A DNA stretch of 64,000 bases from Parvibaculaceae bacterium Mf 1.05b.01 (GTDB lineage: Bacteria > Pseudomonadota > Alphaproteobacteria > Parvibaculales > Parvibaculaceae). A model generated the notes under the pieces. That model had not been told where the DNA came from, did no database searches, and saw nothing but the letters and a program-made list of their open reading frames with translations. Position 1 is the stretch's first letter. Each line of letters starts with the position of its first letter. Location of the stretch: assembly GCA_000509225.1 (NCBI GenBank), contig BAOK01000001.1, forward strand, positions 1,364,001 through 1,428,000, given 5' to 3'. The position numbers and the translations under genes were made by a program. Positions 51,965-60,801 of this stretch are shown in pieces.

Positions 51965-52798
51965 ATGCCGCCATCACCAGACACAGGGCCCTTCGCCACG
52001 GTCGGCGAGGCAGCCATTTCGGTGCTTCTGACGTCAGACGCTGATGCAAAGGCAGATCTGGCACAAAAGGTTGGGGCTGCTTGGGCCGACGGCGCGCTAC
52101 GCTTTGCTTTTGGTGATGCGCCGCCGGCGGACCGGCCAGCGCGTCCAGACCGACCAGAACTGCGCCTGCCACGGGACATGCCCCGGCGGCGCGCGGGCGG
52201 CGAAAAAGGTCGCTTCGCCCTCTTACATTCACTCGCCCATATTGAGCTGAATGCGATCGATCTGGCCTTCGATATGGTGGCCCGCTTCGGGCCGGACCAG
52301 CCTCGGGAATTCACCTCTGACTGGATCAAGGTCGGCAGCGAAGAAGGTAAGCATTTCAACCTCTTAAACGATCGGCTTAAAGCGCTAGCCGGCACCTATG
52401 GGGATCTGCCCGCCCATGACGGGCTGTGGGATGCCGCTTTCGCCACCCGGCATGACCTTCTGGCCCGGTTGGCTGTGGTGCCGATGGTGCTGGAAGCACG
52501 TGGTCTGGACGTCACGCCGCCCATGATCGACAAACTCGTCCGGGCTGGCGATGAGGCAAGTGCGGAGATACTCGGCATCATCTATGAGGATGAAAAGGAC
52601 CATGTGGCAGCGGGAAGCCGTTGGTTTGCCTCAGAAATCGCGGCGCAAAAGCTGGATGCGACGGCCACCTTCCACGAGCTGGTCCGGCGCTATTTCAAGG
52701 GCGATCTGAAGCGCCCGTTTAACGATGCTGCACGGACGGCGGCAGGTCTGTCTGCTGGCCTTTACGAGCCGCTAGCCGACACCCCCAAATCGTCCTGA
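51965..52798 (+). CDS. DUF455 ferritin-like protein
   Basis: A 277-residue helical protein of the DUF455 family. Metal-ligand-like residues appear in LLHSLAHIELNAIDLAFD (Glu and His), SEEGKHFNLL (Glu-x2-His), and EDEKDHVAAG, the pattern of a ferritin-like diiron protein. The family is sometimes mislabelled rhamnosyltransferase; the fold suggests a monooxygenase or tRNA-modification-type role, similar in architecture to MiaE. Its first codon adjoins the peroxiredoxin stop, so the pair is one transcript, consistent with a role in handling reactive oxygen. Confidence 0.85.
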   Translation: MPPSPDTGPFATVGEAAISVLLTSDADAKADLAQKVGAAWADGALRFAFGDAPPADRPARPDRPELRLPRDMPRRRAGGEKGRFALLHSLAHIELNAIDLAFDMVARFGPDQPREFTSDWIKVGSEEGKHFNLLNDRLKALAGTYGDLPAHDGLWDAAFATRHDLLARLAVVPMVLEARGLDVTPPMIDKLVRAGDEASAEILGIIYEDEKDHVAAGSRWFASEIAAQKLDATATFHELVRRYFKGDLKRPFNDAARTAAGLSAGLYEPLADTPKSS

Positions 52799-53012
52799 CT
52801 GCCTGACAACGTTCAGAGGAACGGGCCTCACCTCGGCGAGATTCAAAGATTCCAAATTTCAGGTAGAGATTTGGGTGTGGAAAACTCATTTTTGTCGCAT
52901 GAGCTTTAAGGTTAATACGATATGTTAAGGTCCATCTGTTGAAATCTTTGTCAATATAGGATGGAATTGCGTCCTAGTTTGCCTGTGGGGTTACAAGGGG
53001 TTGTCGAGGGGC

Positions 53013-54392
53013 ATGATTGAAACCATCTCAAGATTGATGGATAGGGCGCGCGTAATGGTCGCCCACCTGTATGCAGAGCGTCAGATTTATCTGCGAAGCC
53101 ATGGACATGTGCAGTTTATTTCGCTGTCGCCACTGGCACAGATAGGCATGGCCGCTATTGCTGTGGGCTTTCTGTCGTGGGTAGCGTTCACGTCTGTGAA
53201 TGTTGTTTTCAAAGAACAGATTATCGCATCGAAGGATCGCCAGTTTGTAAAAGTCCAGGCTGCGTATGAAGAACGCATTGCACAGATGCAGGCGTCTTAC
53301 GACGACCTCAATGGTCAGCTGATTCTGGCACAAGAACGCTTCATCGCAACGACGCAGGAACTGGAAGCAAAGCATGACCAGATTGCCGAGGTTCTGAACC
53401 ATCGCGAAGCTGCGGTTCAGTCGCTTAATTCATTGCGCACACGCATTGCTGAAACACAATCAAATGGATCAGGTGGCAGCCGAAGCAACAAAGTGATGAT
53501 GTCGCTCGCAGAGGCACCTGGTGCACCGCGCGTTTCTCGCTCTGAAACGGTCACGACCTTAGGAACCGCTGGCCAGTCATCCAGCCTTTTCAATGTTCTT
53601 TCAGGCGAGACACCGCTCATGTTTGGCGGGCTTCTGAGAGGATCGGTTTTCGGCAGCGACCCAAGTTTCGATCTCGACACCCGTCTATCCAGCCTCGATC
53701 AGGCACAGCAGAGTCTGATCAATTCCATGGAAGAAGCGACGGATAAGGAAATTCGCGAGCTTGAGCATGTGATTGCCATGACGGGCGTTACGTCGCCGGA
53801 AGAATTCATGGAGCGGGTTGATGCAGACGGCATCGCCAGCGGCGGTCCTTATATTGATCTCGTTGGCAGCGATGGACTTGCAGGTGGCGGCACCGCGACC
53901 TCGTTCAATCGTCAGGTACAGCGCATCGCGCAGAACCTTGACCATCTCGCTGCATTAAATTTTACGGTGGGCCTCCTTCCCCTGGCCTCTCCCCTTGAAA
54001 ACTATCGCATTACAAGTGACTTCGGGCCACGGATGGACCCGTTCAAGCGTCGTATGGCATTCCACTCCGGATATGACATGGCGGCGCCCTATAACACACT
54101 TGTTTACGCACCTGCCCCCGGTGTGGTCACCTATGCAGAAAGGCGCGGTCCCTATGGTCGCATGGTCGAAATCGATCATGGAAATGGGTTCCGCACTCGC
54201 TACGCTCACCTCAACAAGATCAGCGTAACCGCCGGTCAAGAAGTGGGCTTTCAGGATTTGATCGGGAAAGTTGGATCTTCTGGTCGATCAAGTGGTCCGC
54301 ACCTCCATTACGAAGTGTGGTTCGACGACCAGATCAGAGATCCATCAAAGTTCATTGAGGCAGGTAGGTATGTTTTCACGCACGAAGGATAA
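53013..54392 (+). CDS. M23 family metallopeptidase, LmdC/DipM-like
   Basis: A 459-residue membrane-anchored peptidoglycan endopeptidase. A short cytoplasmic N-terminus and one transmembrane helix (about 45-68, IGMAAIAVGFLSWVAFTSV) lead to a periplasmic coiled coil (about 75-145) and a C-terminal M23 domain. Zinc and catalytic residues are HSGYD (about 343), DHGNGFRTRYAHL and HLHYE near 425. The start at 53013 follows GAGGGG; an in-frame TTG at 53001 is possible. Its last 23 bases overlap the bactofilin gene, a known M23-bactofilin pairing that shapes the cell in stalked alphaproteobacteria. Confidence 0.92.
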   Translation: MIETISRLMDRARVMVAHLYAERQIYLRSHGHVQFISLSPLAQIGMAAIAVGFLSWVAFTSVNVVFKEQIIASKDRQFVKVQAAYEERIAQMQASYDDLNGQLILAQERFIATTQELEAKHDQIAEVLNHREAAVQSLNSLRTRIAETQSNGSGGSRSNKVMMSLAEAPGAPRVSRSETVTTLGTAGQSSSLFNVLSGETPLMFGGLLRGSVFGSDPSFDLDTRLSSLDQAQQSLINSMEEATDKEIRELEHVIAMTGVTSPEEFMERVDADGIASGGPYIDLVGSDGLAGGGTATSFNRQVQRIAQNLDHLAALNFTVGLLPLASPLENYRITSDFGPRMDPFKRRMAFHSGYDMAAPYNTLVYAPAPGVVTYAERRGPYGRMVEIDHGNGFRTRYAHLNKISVTAGQEVGFQDLIGKVGSSGRSSGPHLHYEVWFDDQIRDPSKFIEAGRYVFTHEG

Positions 54393-54930
54393 TGAGAAGC
54401 CAGTGAGCGCTCAACCAGCACCACAGCGGCGGCCAAACTCACGGACGGCACCGTCAATTATCTCCAATGACCTGGTGGTTCAAGGCAATCTGATTGCCGG
54501 TGGCGATATTCAGATTGACGGCACGGTTGAGGGCGATATTCGCTCTGCTTCCATCACGATCGGTGAACAGGCGTCCATCAGCGGCGAGGTTGTAGCGGAC
54601 GATATCGTCATTCGCGGCCGCGTAGTTGGTGGCATTCGCGGACGCCGCGTACAGCTTTGCTCTACGTGTCATGTCGAAGGCGACATTCTTCACGAAGCCC
54701 TTGCTGTTGAAACAGGCGCGTTCTTCGAAGGCAACTGTCGTCACTCAGACGACCCTTTGGCAGAGAACGCTCAGGCAAGTGAGCCTGCGCGCGCGGCGGC
54801 TACACCGCAGCCAGCCCCTGCTCCAGCAGCAGCTACAAAGTCCAATCGGAGCCCGGCACCAAAACCTGCTGAGAGCCCTGTCGTGGTCAAAGATGGCGGC
54901 GTTGTTGTGAAGCGGCCAGCAGCTGAATAA
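54370..54930 (+). CDS. Bactofilin
   Basis: A 186-residue cytoskeletal protein. A disordered basic/Pro-rich N-terminus (about 1-35) is followed by the bactofilin beta-helix (about 36-130, with NDLVVQGNLIAGGDIQIDG, short Gly/Ile/Val turns and a CHVEGDI repeat) and a Pro/Ala-rich tail. Bactofilins polymerise without nucleotide and recruit wall enzymes. The ATG at 54370 follows GGTAGGT and overlaps the upstream M23 gene by 23 bases, so the enzyme and its scaffold are made together. A terminator follows. Confidence 0.94.
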   Translation: MFSRTKDNEKPVSAQPAPQRRPNSRTAPSIISNDLVVQGNLIAGGDIQIDGTVEGDIRSASITIGEQASISGEVVADDIVIRGRVVGGIRGRRVQLCSTCHVEGDILHEALAVETGAFFEGNCRHSDDPLAENAQASEPARAAATPQPAPAPAAATKSNRSPAPKPAESPVVVKDGGVVVKRPAAE

Positions 54931-54951
54931 ATTCAGCGACAATTGGTTCAG

Positions 54952-54983
54952 AAAAGCCCCGAGCAGGAGCCGCGGGGCTTTTT
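54952..54983 (+). terminator. Terminator after bactofilin gene
   Basis: AAAAGCCCC (54952-54960) pairs with GGGGCTTTTT (54974-54983), ending in a T-run, 22 bases after the stop codon. Confidence 0.9.
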
Positions 54984-55020
54984 CTTTGAATATTTTAAAT
55001 TGTCATATTTGCAAATTTAC

Positions 55021-55046
55021 TAGTGACTTCCTATATTCTCTCACTA
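55021..55046. promoter_or_regulatory. Candidate operator of the TetR/Rieske operon
   Basis: TAGTGA (55021-55026) and TCACTA (55041-55046), 14 bases apart, lie just before the ribosome-binding site AAAGGAGAG and the TetR start. The position is right for autorepression, but the arms are short. Confidence 0.45.
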
Positions 55047-55062
55047 TCAAAAGGAGAGAATT

Positions 55063-55656
55063 TTGGGTCGTCCAAGCCTGCAGGAACAGAGAACAACCGA
55101 AATCCTTGCCGCCTATGAATTGTGTGTTGCCCGCCATGGCCTCGACGGTGCCACACAAGAACGCATCGCGGCAGAGGCTGGCGTGAAACGCACGCTGTTG
55201 CGCCATTATCTGGGCAACAAGGACGAGATGGTGGAAGCGTTGATCAAACATGTGGTCACGCGCTTTAACTCTGAAACAGACCAAATGATCGCGGCGCTTC
55301 CCAAAACAGATCGTCCAAAAGCATTGTTGGACATTCTCTTCGGTCCCCTCGGTGTCTCCGAAACAGCGTCGGTTCTGACCATCAATGCTTTGGGTGCCGC
55401 AAGCGATCGGTTTCCCAAAGCTCGAACGGGTCTGCTTGAGGTGATCACACGCATGCATGATGCGGTCGCCGAAGAGCTCATACGAGACTATCCCCGTGTA
55501 GATAAGACCGCTTGCCGTGCAGCTGCCTTCGGCATTTGCCATCTTTACTTCAGCATTGACAGTTTGATGATGCTCGACCCGCCTGAGGATTGGTTAAATC
55601 AAGCGCGCCAGGCTGCCAATGTCCATTTGCAGGCCCTGGAGGAAACACTCAAATGA
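55063..55656 (+). CDS. TetR/AcrR family regulator, first gene of the Rieske operon
   Basis: A 197-residue regulator with an N-terminal HTH (GATQERIAAEAGVKRTLLRHYL, about 26-47) and a helical ligand domain. TTG at 55063 is used, with AGGAGAG just upstream; the protein then begins GRPSLQEQ, as in many TetR proteins. The stop TGA overlaps the ATG of the small membrane-protein gene (ATGA), and that gene overlaps the Rieske gene in the same way. It probably represses its own operon and responds to the oxygenase substrate; the ligand is unknown. Confidence 0.88.
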   Translation: MGRPSLQEQRTTEILAAYELCVARHGLDGATQERIAAEAGVKRTLLRHYLGNKDEMVEALIKHVVTRFNSETDQMIAALPKTDRPKALLDILFGPLGVSETASVLTINALGAASDRFPKARTGLLEVITRMHDAVAEELIRDYPRVDKTACRAAAFGICHLYFSIDSLMMLDPPEDWLNQARQAANVHLQALEETLK

Positions 55657-55916
55657 GTGAAAACATAAAATGGCGCGCCATCCTGGTCCTTGCTGCCATG
55701 GTCTTTGCAGTCCTGTTCGAGCAAGCCTGGCCTTGGGGAATCCTGTTCACTTTGTGGACATGGCCCTCAATCCGTGAGGGCCATCTCACCCTGGGCGACG
55801 ACCTGTTCCGCGAAGACGATCCGGTCCTCTTTTGGTTCTCAACCCTCTTCATCCTCGGCTTGTGTGCCTGGCTTGTTCTCTCTGACCTTCTGTCCCTACT
55901 GGAGTATCTCCCATGA
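55653..55916 (+). CDS. Small two-helix membrane protein
   Basis: An 87-residue protein with two hydrophobic helices (about 8-32, ILVLAAMVFAVLFEQAWPWG, and about 62-83, FWFSTLFILGLCAWLVLSDL) separated by an acidic loop, EGHLTLGDDLFREDD. I do not recognise the family. ATG at 55653 overlaps the TetR stop by four bases, and its own stop overlaps the Rieske start by four. Such tight coupling suggests it acts with the oxygenase, perhaps as a membrane anchor or as a substrate/electron-transfer partner; that is inference. Confidence 0.8.
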   Translation: MSENIKWRAILVLAAMVFAVLFEQAWPWGILFTLWTWPSIREGHLTLGDDLFREDDPVLFWFSTLFILGLCAWLVLSDLLSLLEYLP

Positions 55917-57076
55917 TCAATGAAGACCCCACTCGCATGCCGGTTCTGCCGGTCTCTGCATATACTTCACAGGAATGGTTTGATCTGGAACAGAAATTGA
56001 TTTTTTCGAAGGTCTGGACCTTCGTCGGATTTCCTGAAGACTTGGCGGACACGGGCGATCACCTCACTGTGCAGGCGGGCCTCAACAATATCCTTGTCAT
56101 TCGGGGCAATGACGGGACCCTCCGCGCTTTCCACAATATTTGCCGGCATCGAGGCGCACGTATGCTCCGCCCCCATGGCAAATCCGCGTCTGCCATCACC
56201 TGCCCCTACCATGATTGGACCTATGATTTTGACGGAAACCTGCGGGGTATTCCGAACAAAAGAGAGGAGTTCCCCGATCTTGATCCTGCCTGCCTGAGCC
56301 TGCACAAAGCATCGATCGCCCTTTGGCGGGGCATGGTGTTCGTGCACCCTTCAGCCAAGGCGCCCTTGATTGAAGAGTGGTTTGGTCCGATGGAGCCGTA
56401 TGTCGGTCCCCATCGACCTGAGCAAATGATGGAGATACAGGGAGCTGCAGACGAAACAGAAATCAAGGCAAACTGGAAGTTCGTTGCAGAGAACTATATC
56501 GATGCCTACCACCTACCCCTTCTGCACTCAGGCACCCTTCCGATGTACGATCACCGCAAGGCAGAAACAGGGTTTGTAGGGGATCATTTCGCTTTTTATG
56601 AACCTCTCTCGCCGGACTATGCAGAGAACCTTGAGAAAAATGCCCCAAGCCCGCTGGTGGATTTCGGCGCCGACCACCGCCTAGGTGCCTATGTGCCTCT
56701 ATTGTTTCCTAGTATCGGTTTGAGCGAGACGGAAATCAGCTGGTCAATCTTTCATATTGTACCACTGGCGCCCGATCGCACGCTGGTGCGGACAAGAACA
56801 AAGCTGCCTGTCGCCTCACAAGGCGCATTTGCGAAGGCCGAGCGCCGGTCTTCCAGCTTCTGGAAAGACAAGGTAGGTGGCAAATATGCGGGGGACCCGG
56901 CGACGGATCCCATGGCAAGCGGCGACTTCATGGCAGAGGATGTGTTTGCGTGTGAGCAGCAGCAAGCCTCTCTGAGCTCGCCCTATTTCTCCGTTGGTGC
57001 GTCAGCAGACATTAGCGAGAAGCCGGTGCGCGACTACCAAACGATCATTCAGAAATGGATGTCCGCGACACCCTAA
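55913..57076 (+). CDS. Rieske non-haem iron oxygenase, alpha subunit type
   Basis: A 387-residue ring-hydroxylating-type oxygenase. The Rieske [2Fe-2S] ligands are ICRHRGA (C-x-H, about 68-74) and CPYHDW (C-x2-H). The mononuclear iron site is in [12 protein letters not shown], about 192-203, with D-x2-H-x4-H. It lacks an adjacent beta subunit, reductase or ferredoxin gene, so electrons must come from elsewhere. Homotrimeric alpha-only enzymes of this kind demethylate or hydroxylate small aromatics, sterols or quaternary amines; the substrate is unknown. The ATG overlaps the membrane-protein stop by four bases. Confidence 0.92.
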   Translation: MINEDPTRMPVLPVSAYTSQEWFDLEQKLIFSKVWTFVGFPEDLADTGDHLTVQAGLNNILVIRGNDGTLRAFHNICRHRGARMLRPHGKSASAITCPYHDWTYDFDGNLRGIPNKREEFPDLDPACLSLHKASIALWRGMVFVHPSAKAPLIEEWFGPMEPYVGPHRPEQMMEIQGAADETEIKANWKFVAENYIDAYHLPLLHSGTLPMYDHRKAETGFVGDHFAFYEPLSPDYAENLEKNAPSPLVDFGADHRLGAYVPLLFPSIGLSETEISWSIFHIVPLAPDRTLVRTRTKLPVASQGAFAKAERRSSSFWKDKVGGKYAGDPATDPMASGDFMAEDVFACEQQQASLSSPYFSVGASADISEKPVRDYQTIIQKWMSATP

Positions 57077-58201
57077 TCCAGGTCAGCCACTTCTGCGGTC
57101 GTGCCGTCGACACGGGCAGCAAGGGCTGCGGCCATGAAGGGATCGAGGTCGCCGTCCAGCACGCCATCCGGATTACCAGTCTCCACGCCGGTGCGCAGGT
57201 CTTTGACCATCTGATAGGGCTGCAGGACGTAGGAACGGATCTGGTGGCCCCAGCCGATTTCCGTTTTTGACGCCGCTTCGGCGTTGGCTTCTTCCTCGCG
57301 ACGCTGCAGCTCGGCCTCATACAGACGCGCGCGCAACATATCCCAGGCGGTTGCCCGGTTTTTATGCTGGGAGCGTTCGTTCTGACATTGCACGACAATG
57401 CCTGTCGGTTCGTGTGTGATCCGCACGGCACTGTCGGTCGTGTTCACGTGCTGTCCGCCCGCGCCACTCGCCCGGTAAGTATCAATGCGACAATCGCTTT
57501 CATTCACTTCAATCTCAATCGTGTCATCGATGGCCGGGTAGACCCAGACTGAAGCGAAACTCGTGTGACGGCGAGCGTTAGAATCGTAGGGCGAAATGCG
57601 CACAAGCCGATGCACGCCGCTTTCGGTTTTCAGCCAGCCATAAGCGTCCTCACCTTTAACAAGGATGGTCGCTGACTTGATGCCCGCTTCTTCCCCATCA
57701 TGGCGTTCGATCAGCTCAACCTTGTGCCCCTTGGCTTCTGCCCATCTTGTGTACATGCGCAGCATCATGGAGGCCCAATCCTGGCTTTCTGTGCCGCCTG
57801 CCCCGGAATGGATTTCGACGTAGGAGTCCAGGCTGTCAGCCTCGCCGGAAAGGAGTGTGAGAACCCGTTGGCGTGCGGCGATATCGCGAGCGGCTTCGAG
57901 TGCGGCCTCGGCCTCCTTGATGACGTCTTCATCCCCCTCGGCTTCACCCATCTCGATCAGCTCGAGATTGTCGTTCAGCTCCGCCTCGAGGCTTTGATAG
58001 GTTTTGATGCTGTCTTCAAGCTTTGTGCGTTCGCGCATAAGCGCTTGAGCCTGCTGGGGATCGTCCCACAGGGTAGGGTCTTCAGACCGCGCGTTTAGTT
58101 CGTCCATCTTTTTCTGGGCAGTGTCCCAGTCAAAGATGCCTCCTCAGCAAGGCCAACGAGTCTCTAATCTCGTCCGCGATCGCTATTGTTTCTGCGCGCA
58201 T
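57073..58201 (-). CDS. prfB: Peptide chain release factor 2, with programmed +1 frameshift
   Basis: About 375 residues after frameshifting. A short first frame starts at ATG 58201 (23 codons, [19 protein letters not shown] then RRHL) and meets TGA at 58132-58130. The AGGAGG, CAT, CTT, TGA, C context is the classical autoregulatory shift site. After a +1 slip on CTT the reading continues [10 protein letters not shown] into the main frame. The main part has the [14 protein letters not shown] catalytic GGQ loop near residue 245 and the RF2-type recognition region. RF2 reads UAA and UGA. Its stop overlaps the Rieske gene stop by four bases, convergently. Confidence 0.96.
58130..58144 (-). promoter_or_regulatory. 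prfB programmed frameshift signal
   Basis: AGGAGG (58144-58139), three bases, CTT (58135-58133), then TGA (58132-58130) and C. Spacing and slippery codon equal the E. coli RF2 site. When RF2 is scarce, the internal Shine-Dalgarno-like element and slow UGA decoding favour the +1 shift. Confidence 0.95.
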
Positions 58202-58410
58202 GAATGAACGTCCTTCTTAATCCGCGGCGCGACCATAGCGGCGTGTACCTGATTTGACTAGGTCTTGGGCTCATAAACATTTAATGCACGAGCGCAGTCC
58301 GCTGGTGCTCCAAAAGCACACGGGATTTGCCGAAGCTGACTATGCCTGGGTCGACCTAAAACCGACATCGGTCGCCTAGGCAAAACTATTCTCTAAACGG
58401 CAGTGGGTCG

Positions 58411-58767
58411 CTAGAGATTTTGTGTAACCAAATTTGCGGCCATATCATGTAGGTCACGGCGTAGGTTGGCTTCCTCGTCTTCCAAGAACTTTTCTTTTGA
58501 GACCATGCTACCCGTCATTGTCATCACCAAGTCAGTCATCGAAACGACGTAAACATCCTCCTGTGGCTTGCAGGCTGCAACGACGATCTCAGTCGCCTTC
58601 TCGACAGCCACTCCACCGCCCCCGTTATTCGCTGATAGAGTCTCTACCTGATTGAGGACACAGGCTTTGTATTGTTCATTTTCAGCCCCTGCGTTGATAA
58701 GCGATTGCCCCAGGCCGCATCCAGCCAAAAGCAACAAGGCCATCACGGTTGCAATTTTCCACATCAT
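58411..58767 (-). CDS. Small lipoprotein of unknown function
   Basis: A 118-residue protein with a lipoprotein signal (MMWKIATVMALLLLAGC, Cys near 17), so it is diacylated and membrane-anchored after processing. The mature part has CVLNQVETL and VVAACKPQEDVY with two further cysteines that could form a disulfide, and a C-terminal amphipathic helix. No family recognised. The start at 58767 follows AAAGGAA; the open reading to 58869 is rejected. The gap before it (58202-58410) and the following 148 bases contain no gene I can support. Confidence 0.75.
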   Translation of the reverse strand: MMWKIATVMALLLLAGCGLGQSLINAGAENEQYKACVLNQVETLSANNGGGGVAVEKATEIVVAACKPQEDVYVVSMTDLVMTMTGSMVSKEKFLEDEEANLRRDLHDMAANLVTQNL

Positions 58768-58915
58768 GAATTTTTTCCTTTGTATAGAAGAGAGCCCTGG
58801 TGGGCGTATAGGGATTGAAAGTTTGGATATCGAAGGGTGGATATGCTTCTGTGCAGAGACCGGCGCCATCTATGTCAACCTTTTCAAGAAATCTGCTGGC
58901 GCCCAGCTGTTTCTT

Positions 58916-59623
58916 CTAGTGTTCTACTCGATGCCGGATCATCGATATATGCGATTTGGTTTCGAGAGGGGTTTGGTTTGAGGGGCGTGGTTTCGCGATA
59001 AAAAGATGGATCAACGCTTCCGCGGCTAACAGGTTCAGAACCCAACAAGACACCATAAAGCAATCTCTTAAGAAGCCTGTGGGCTCGATGCCAAATGCGA
59101 CGATCAACGCCATTCCAAAAAACGCTTGTGTTGAGGCGCCCTGGCCAATGGCATAGGCCCTAAGCATCGAAGCAGCATGCTTTCCAAAAGAACCCGCCTT
59201 GACGGCAATGATTGCCCATCCAAGCAGTCCGATCATCGCAAGACTGAGAATAATCCGTATAAAGAATAGGAGGTTGCCTTGCAGAGCCTCGGGAAAGGCA
59301 AAAACAATTGTCATCCACAAGCCGCTGATTGCCGACAACAACCCGGCAACTACCGTGATGCGCCCGATCACGCGATGCATTGTCGGACGGTGGCGTCTCA
59401 AACTTGGCAGAAACTGTGACGCGCCTGCTATGCAGAACACGAAGCTACCAGAGACATGAAAAATGATAGGCCAAGGATCGGCTAAGGCGCGTGGATTTAC
59501 GGGAAGCACAGAAGGGCCACCGGCAAGTTCAACAAGCCGAACCAAGCCACCGAATGCGGGGACTGATGAGAAGACAATAATCAATGCCAGTGTGGTCCAT
59601 TCACGTGCGGTCAAAACGTTCAT
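58916..59623 (-). CDS. DUF2306 family membrane protein
   Basis: A 235-residue integral membrane protein with about six to seven helices. The DUF2306 pattern shows in WPIIFHVSGSFVFCIAGASQFLPSLRRHRPTMHRVIGRI near 50-88, with histidines in the second and third helices, and in HAASMLRAYAIGQGASTQAFFG near 148. The function is unknown; the conserved histidines suggest a haem or metal. It is divergent from a LysR regulator, with 216 bases between the starts, so LysR control is plausible. Confidence 0.85.
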   Translation of the reverse strand: MNVLTAREWTTLALIIVFSSVPAFGGLVRLVELAGGPSVLPVNPRALADPWPIIFHVSGSFVFCIAGASQFLPSLRRHRPTMHRVIGRITVVAGLLSAISGLWMTIVFAFPEALQGNLLFFIRIILSLAMIGLLGWAIIAVKAGSFGKHAASMLRAYAIGQGASTQAFFGMALIVAFGIEPTGFLRDCFMVSCWVLNLLAAEALIHLFIAKPRPSNQTPLETKSHISMIRHRVEH

Positions 59624-59839
59624 TCTACGCCCTCTAATTCAACCCTAAGTCGAGATCAATTTTCGTTGGTAGCGGCAGGCCATCATTGGGCTGACCTGTT
59701 CGATTGGCATCCGGTCGGTTCCGAATATCAGTCCGGCACCGCGTATCCGATTGCATTTGCAGTGGAGATGAGGGGTGTCTAAATCTTCAAAATCAAATTT
59801 GGAATTGCCTAAATTGACACTTGTGATATTCATTTCTGC

Positions 59840-60742
59840 ATGAGAAATCGAAACTCATCGTTCGACTGGTCGCGAGCACAATCCTTTCTTGCTACCGCTG
59901 AAACGGGATCGTTTTCCGGAGCCGCCGAACTTCTGGGAATGTCTCAACCGACGGTGGGCCGACACGTCGCCGCTCTTGAGAGTGATCTCGGTCTGTTGCT
60001 ATTTGATCGAGTCGGAAAATCTTTGACGATCAGTGACAAGGGTCTTTCCTTGCTCGCGCATGTGAAAGCGATGAAGGAAGCGGCGGACCTGGTCAGTCTT
60101 TCGGCATTGGGGCACGATCAGACGATCGCAGGTCCTGTCAGCGTCACCGCAAGTGATGTCTTTTGCGCCTACCAGTTACCACCAATCATCGAGCGCATAC
60201 GGCTTGCCTATCCCGAGGTTCAAGTGGAGATCGTTTCATCCAACAATGTGCAGGATTTGCGGCGGCGTGAGGCGGATATTGCAATCCGCAACGTTCAGCC
60301 CAAACACGCTGACCTCTATGCTAAGCGCGTACGGACCACAAAGGCCTATCTCTATGGAGCAAGCTCGTATCTCGACGTTATAGGCCGCCCGGCAACACTC
60401 AAAGATATTGGTGAACAAACAACCCTTATTGGGGATGTCACAGGGCGCGTCTTGGAGATGTTGAGCGCGACAAATGGAGCGATCACGGCAGAGCAATTCA
60501 GCATCATTGGCAACAGTGGGGTAGCGTTGTGGGAGATGGTCAAGCGCGGGCTGGGCCTCGCCGTTATGTTCGAGGATCTCGCGGAAGTCACGCCCGAGGT
60601 CGAAGCAATTTTGCAATATGAAGTCTCCGCCGAAGTTCCCCTCTGGCTAGTCACCCATGCTGAACTCAAAACTAACGCAAGGATACGCGCCATCTTCGAT
60701 ATCTTGTCGGAGGAGCTTACCGGCAACGCGGTAAAAGGATAG
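59840..60742 (+). CDS. LysR family transcriptional regulator
   Basis: A 300-residue LysR protein. The N-terminal winged HTH is clear (SRAQSFLATAETGSFSGAAELLGMSQPTVGRHVAALE, about 11-47) and the effector domain follows from about residue 95 (VSVTASDVFCAYQLPPII). It starts at ATG 59840 without a good ribosome-binding site. TTGACA at 59814-59819 is only about 20 bases before it, so translation may be nearly leaderless, but this is uncertain. LysR proteins usually control the divergent gene, here the DUF2306 membrane protein. Confidence 0.9.
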   Translation: MRNRNSSFDWSRAQSFLATAETGSFSGAAELLGMSQPTVGRHVAALESDLGLLLFDRVGKSLTISDKGLSLLAHVKAMKEAADLVSLSALGHDQTIAGPVSVTASDVFCAYQLPPIIERIRLAYPEVQVEIVSSNNVQDLRRREADIAIRNVQPKHADLYAKRVRTTKAYLYGASSYLDVIGRPATLKDIGEQTTLIGDVTGRVLEMLSATNGAITAEQFSIIGNSGVALWEMVKRGLGLAVMFEDLAEVTPEVEAILQYEVSAEVPLWLVTHAELKTNARIRAIFDILSEELTGNAVKG

Positions 60743-60801
60743 CTCAGCGTGCGTCGAACAATATCCGCCTCCGGCTAAACCCGGCTGTTCAGCGACGGCG
60801 C

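Noticed and set aside
52907-52929. Possible CtrA site (TTAA repeats) upstream of the M23 gene
   Set aside because: The TTAA pair is nine bases apart, not seven, and the third copy also does not fit TTAA-N7-TTAA.
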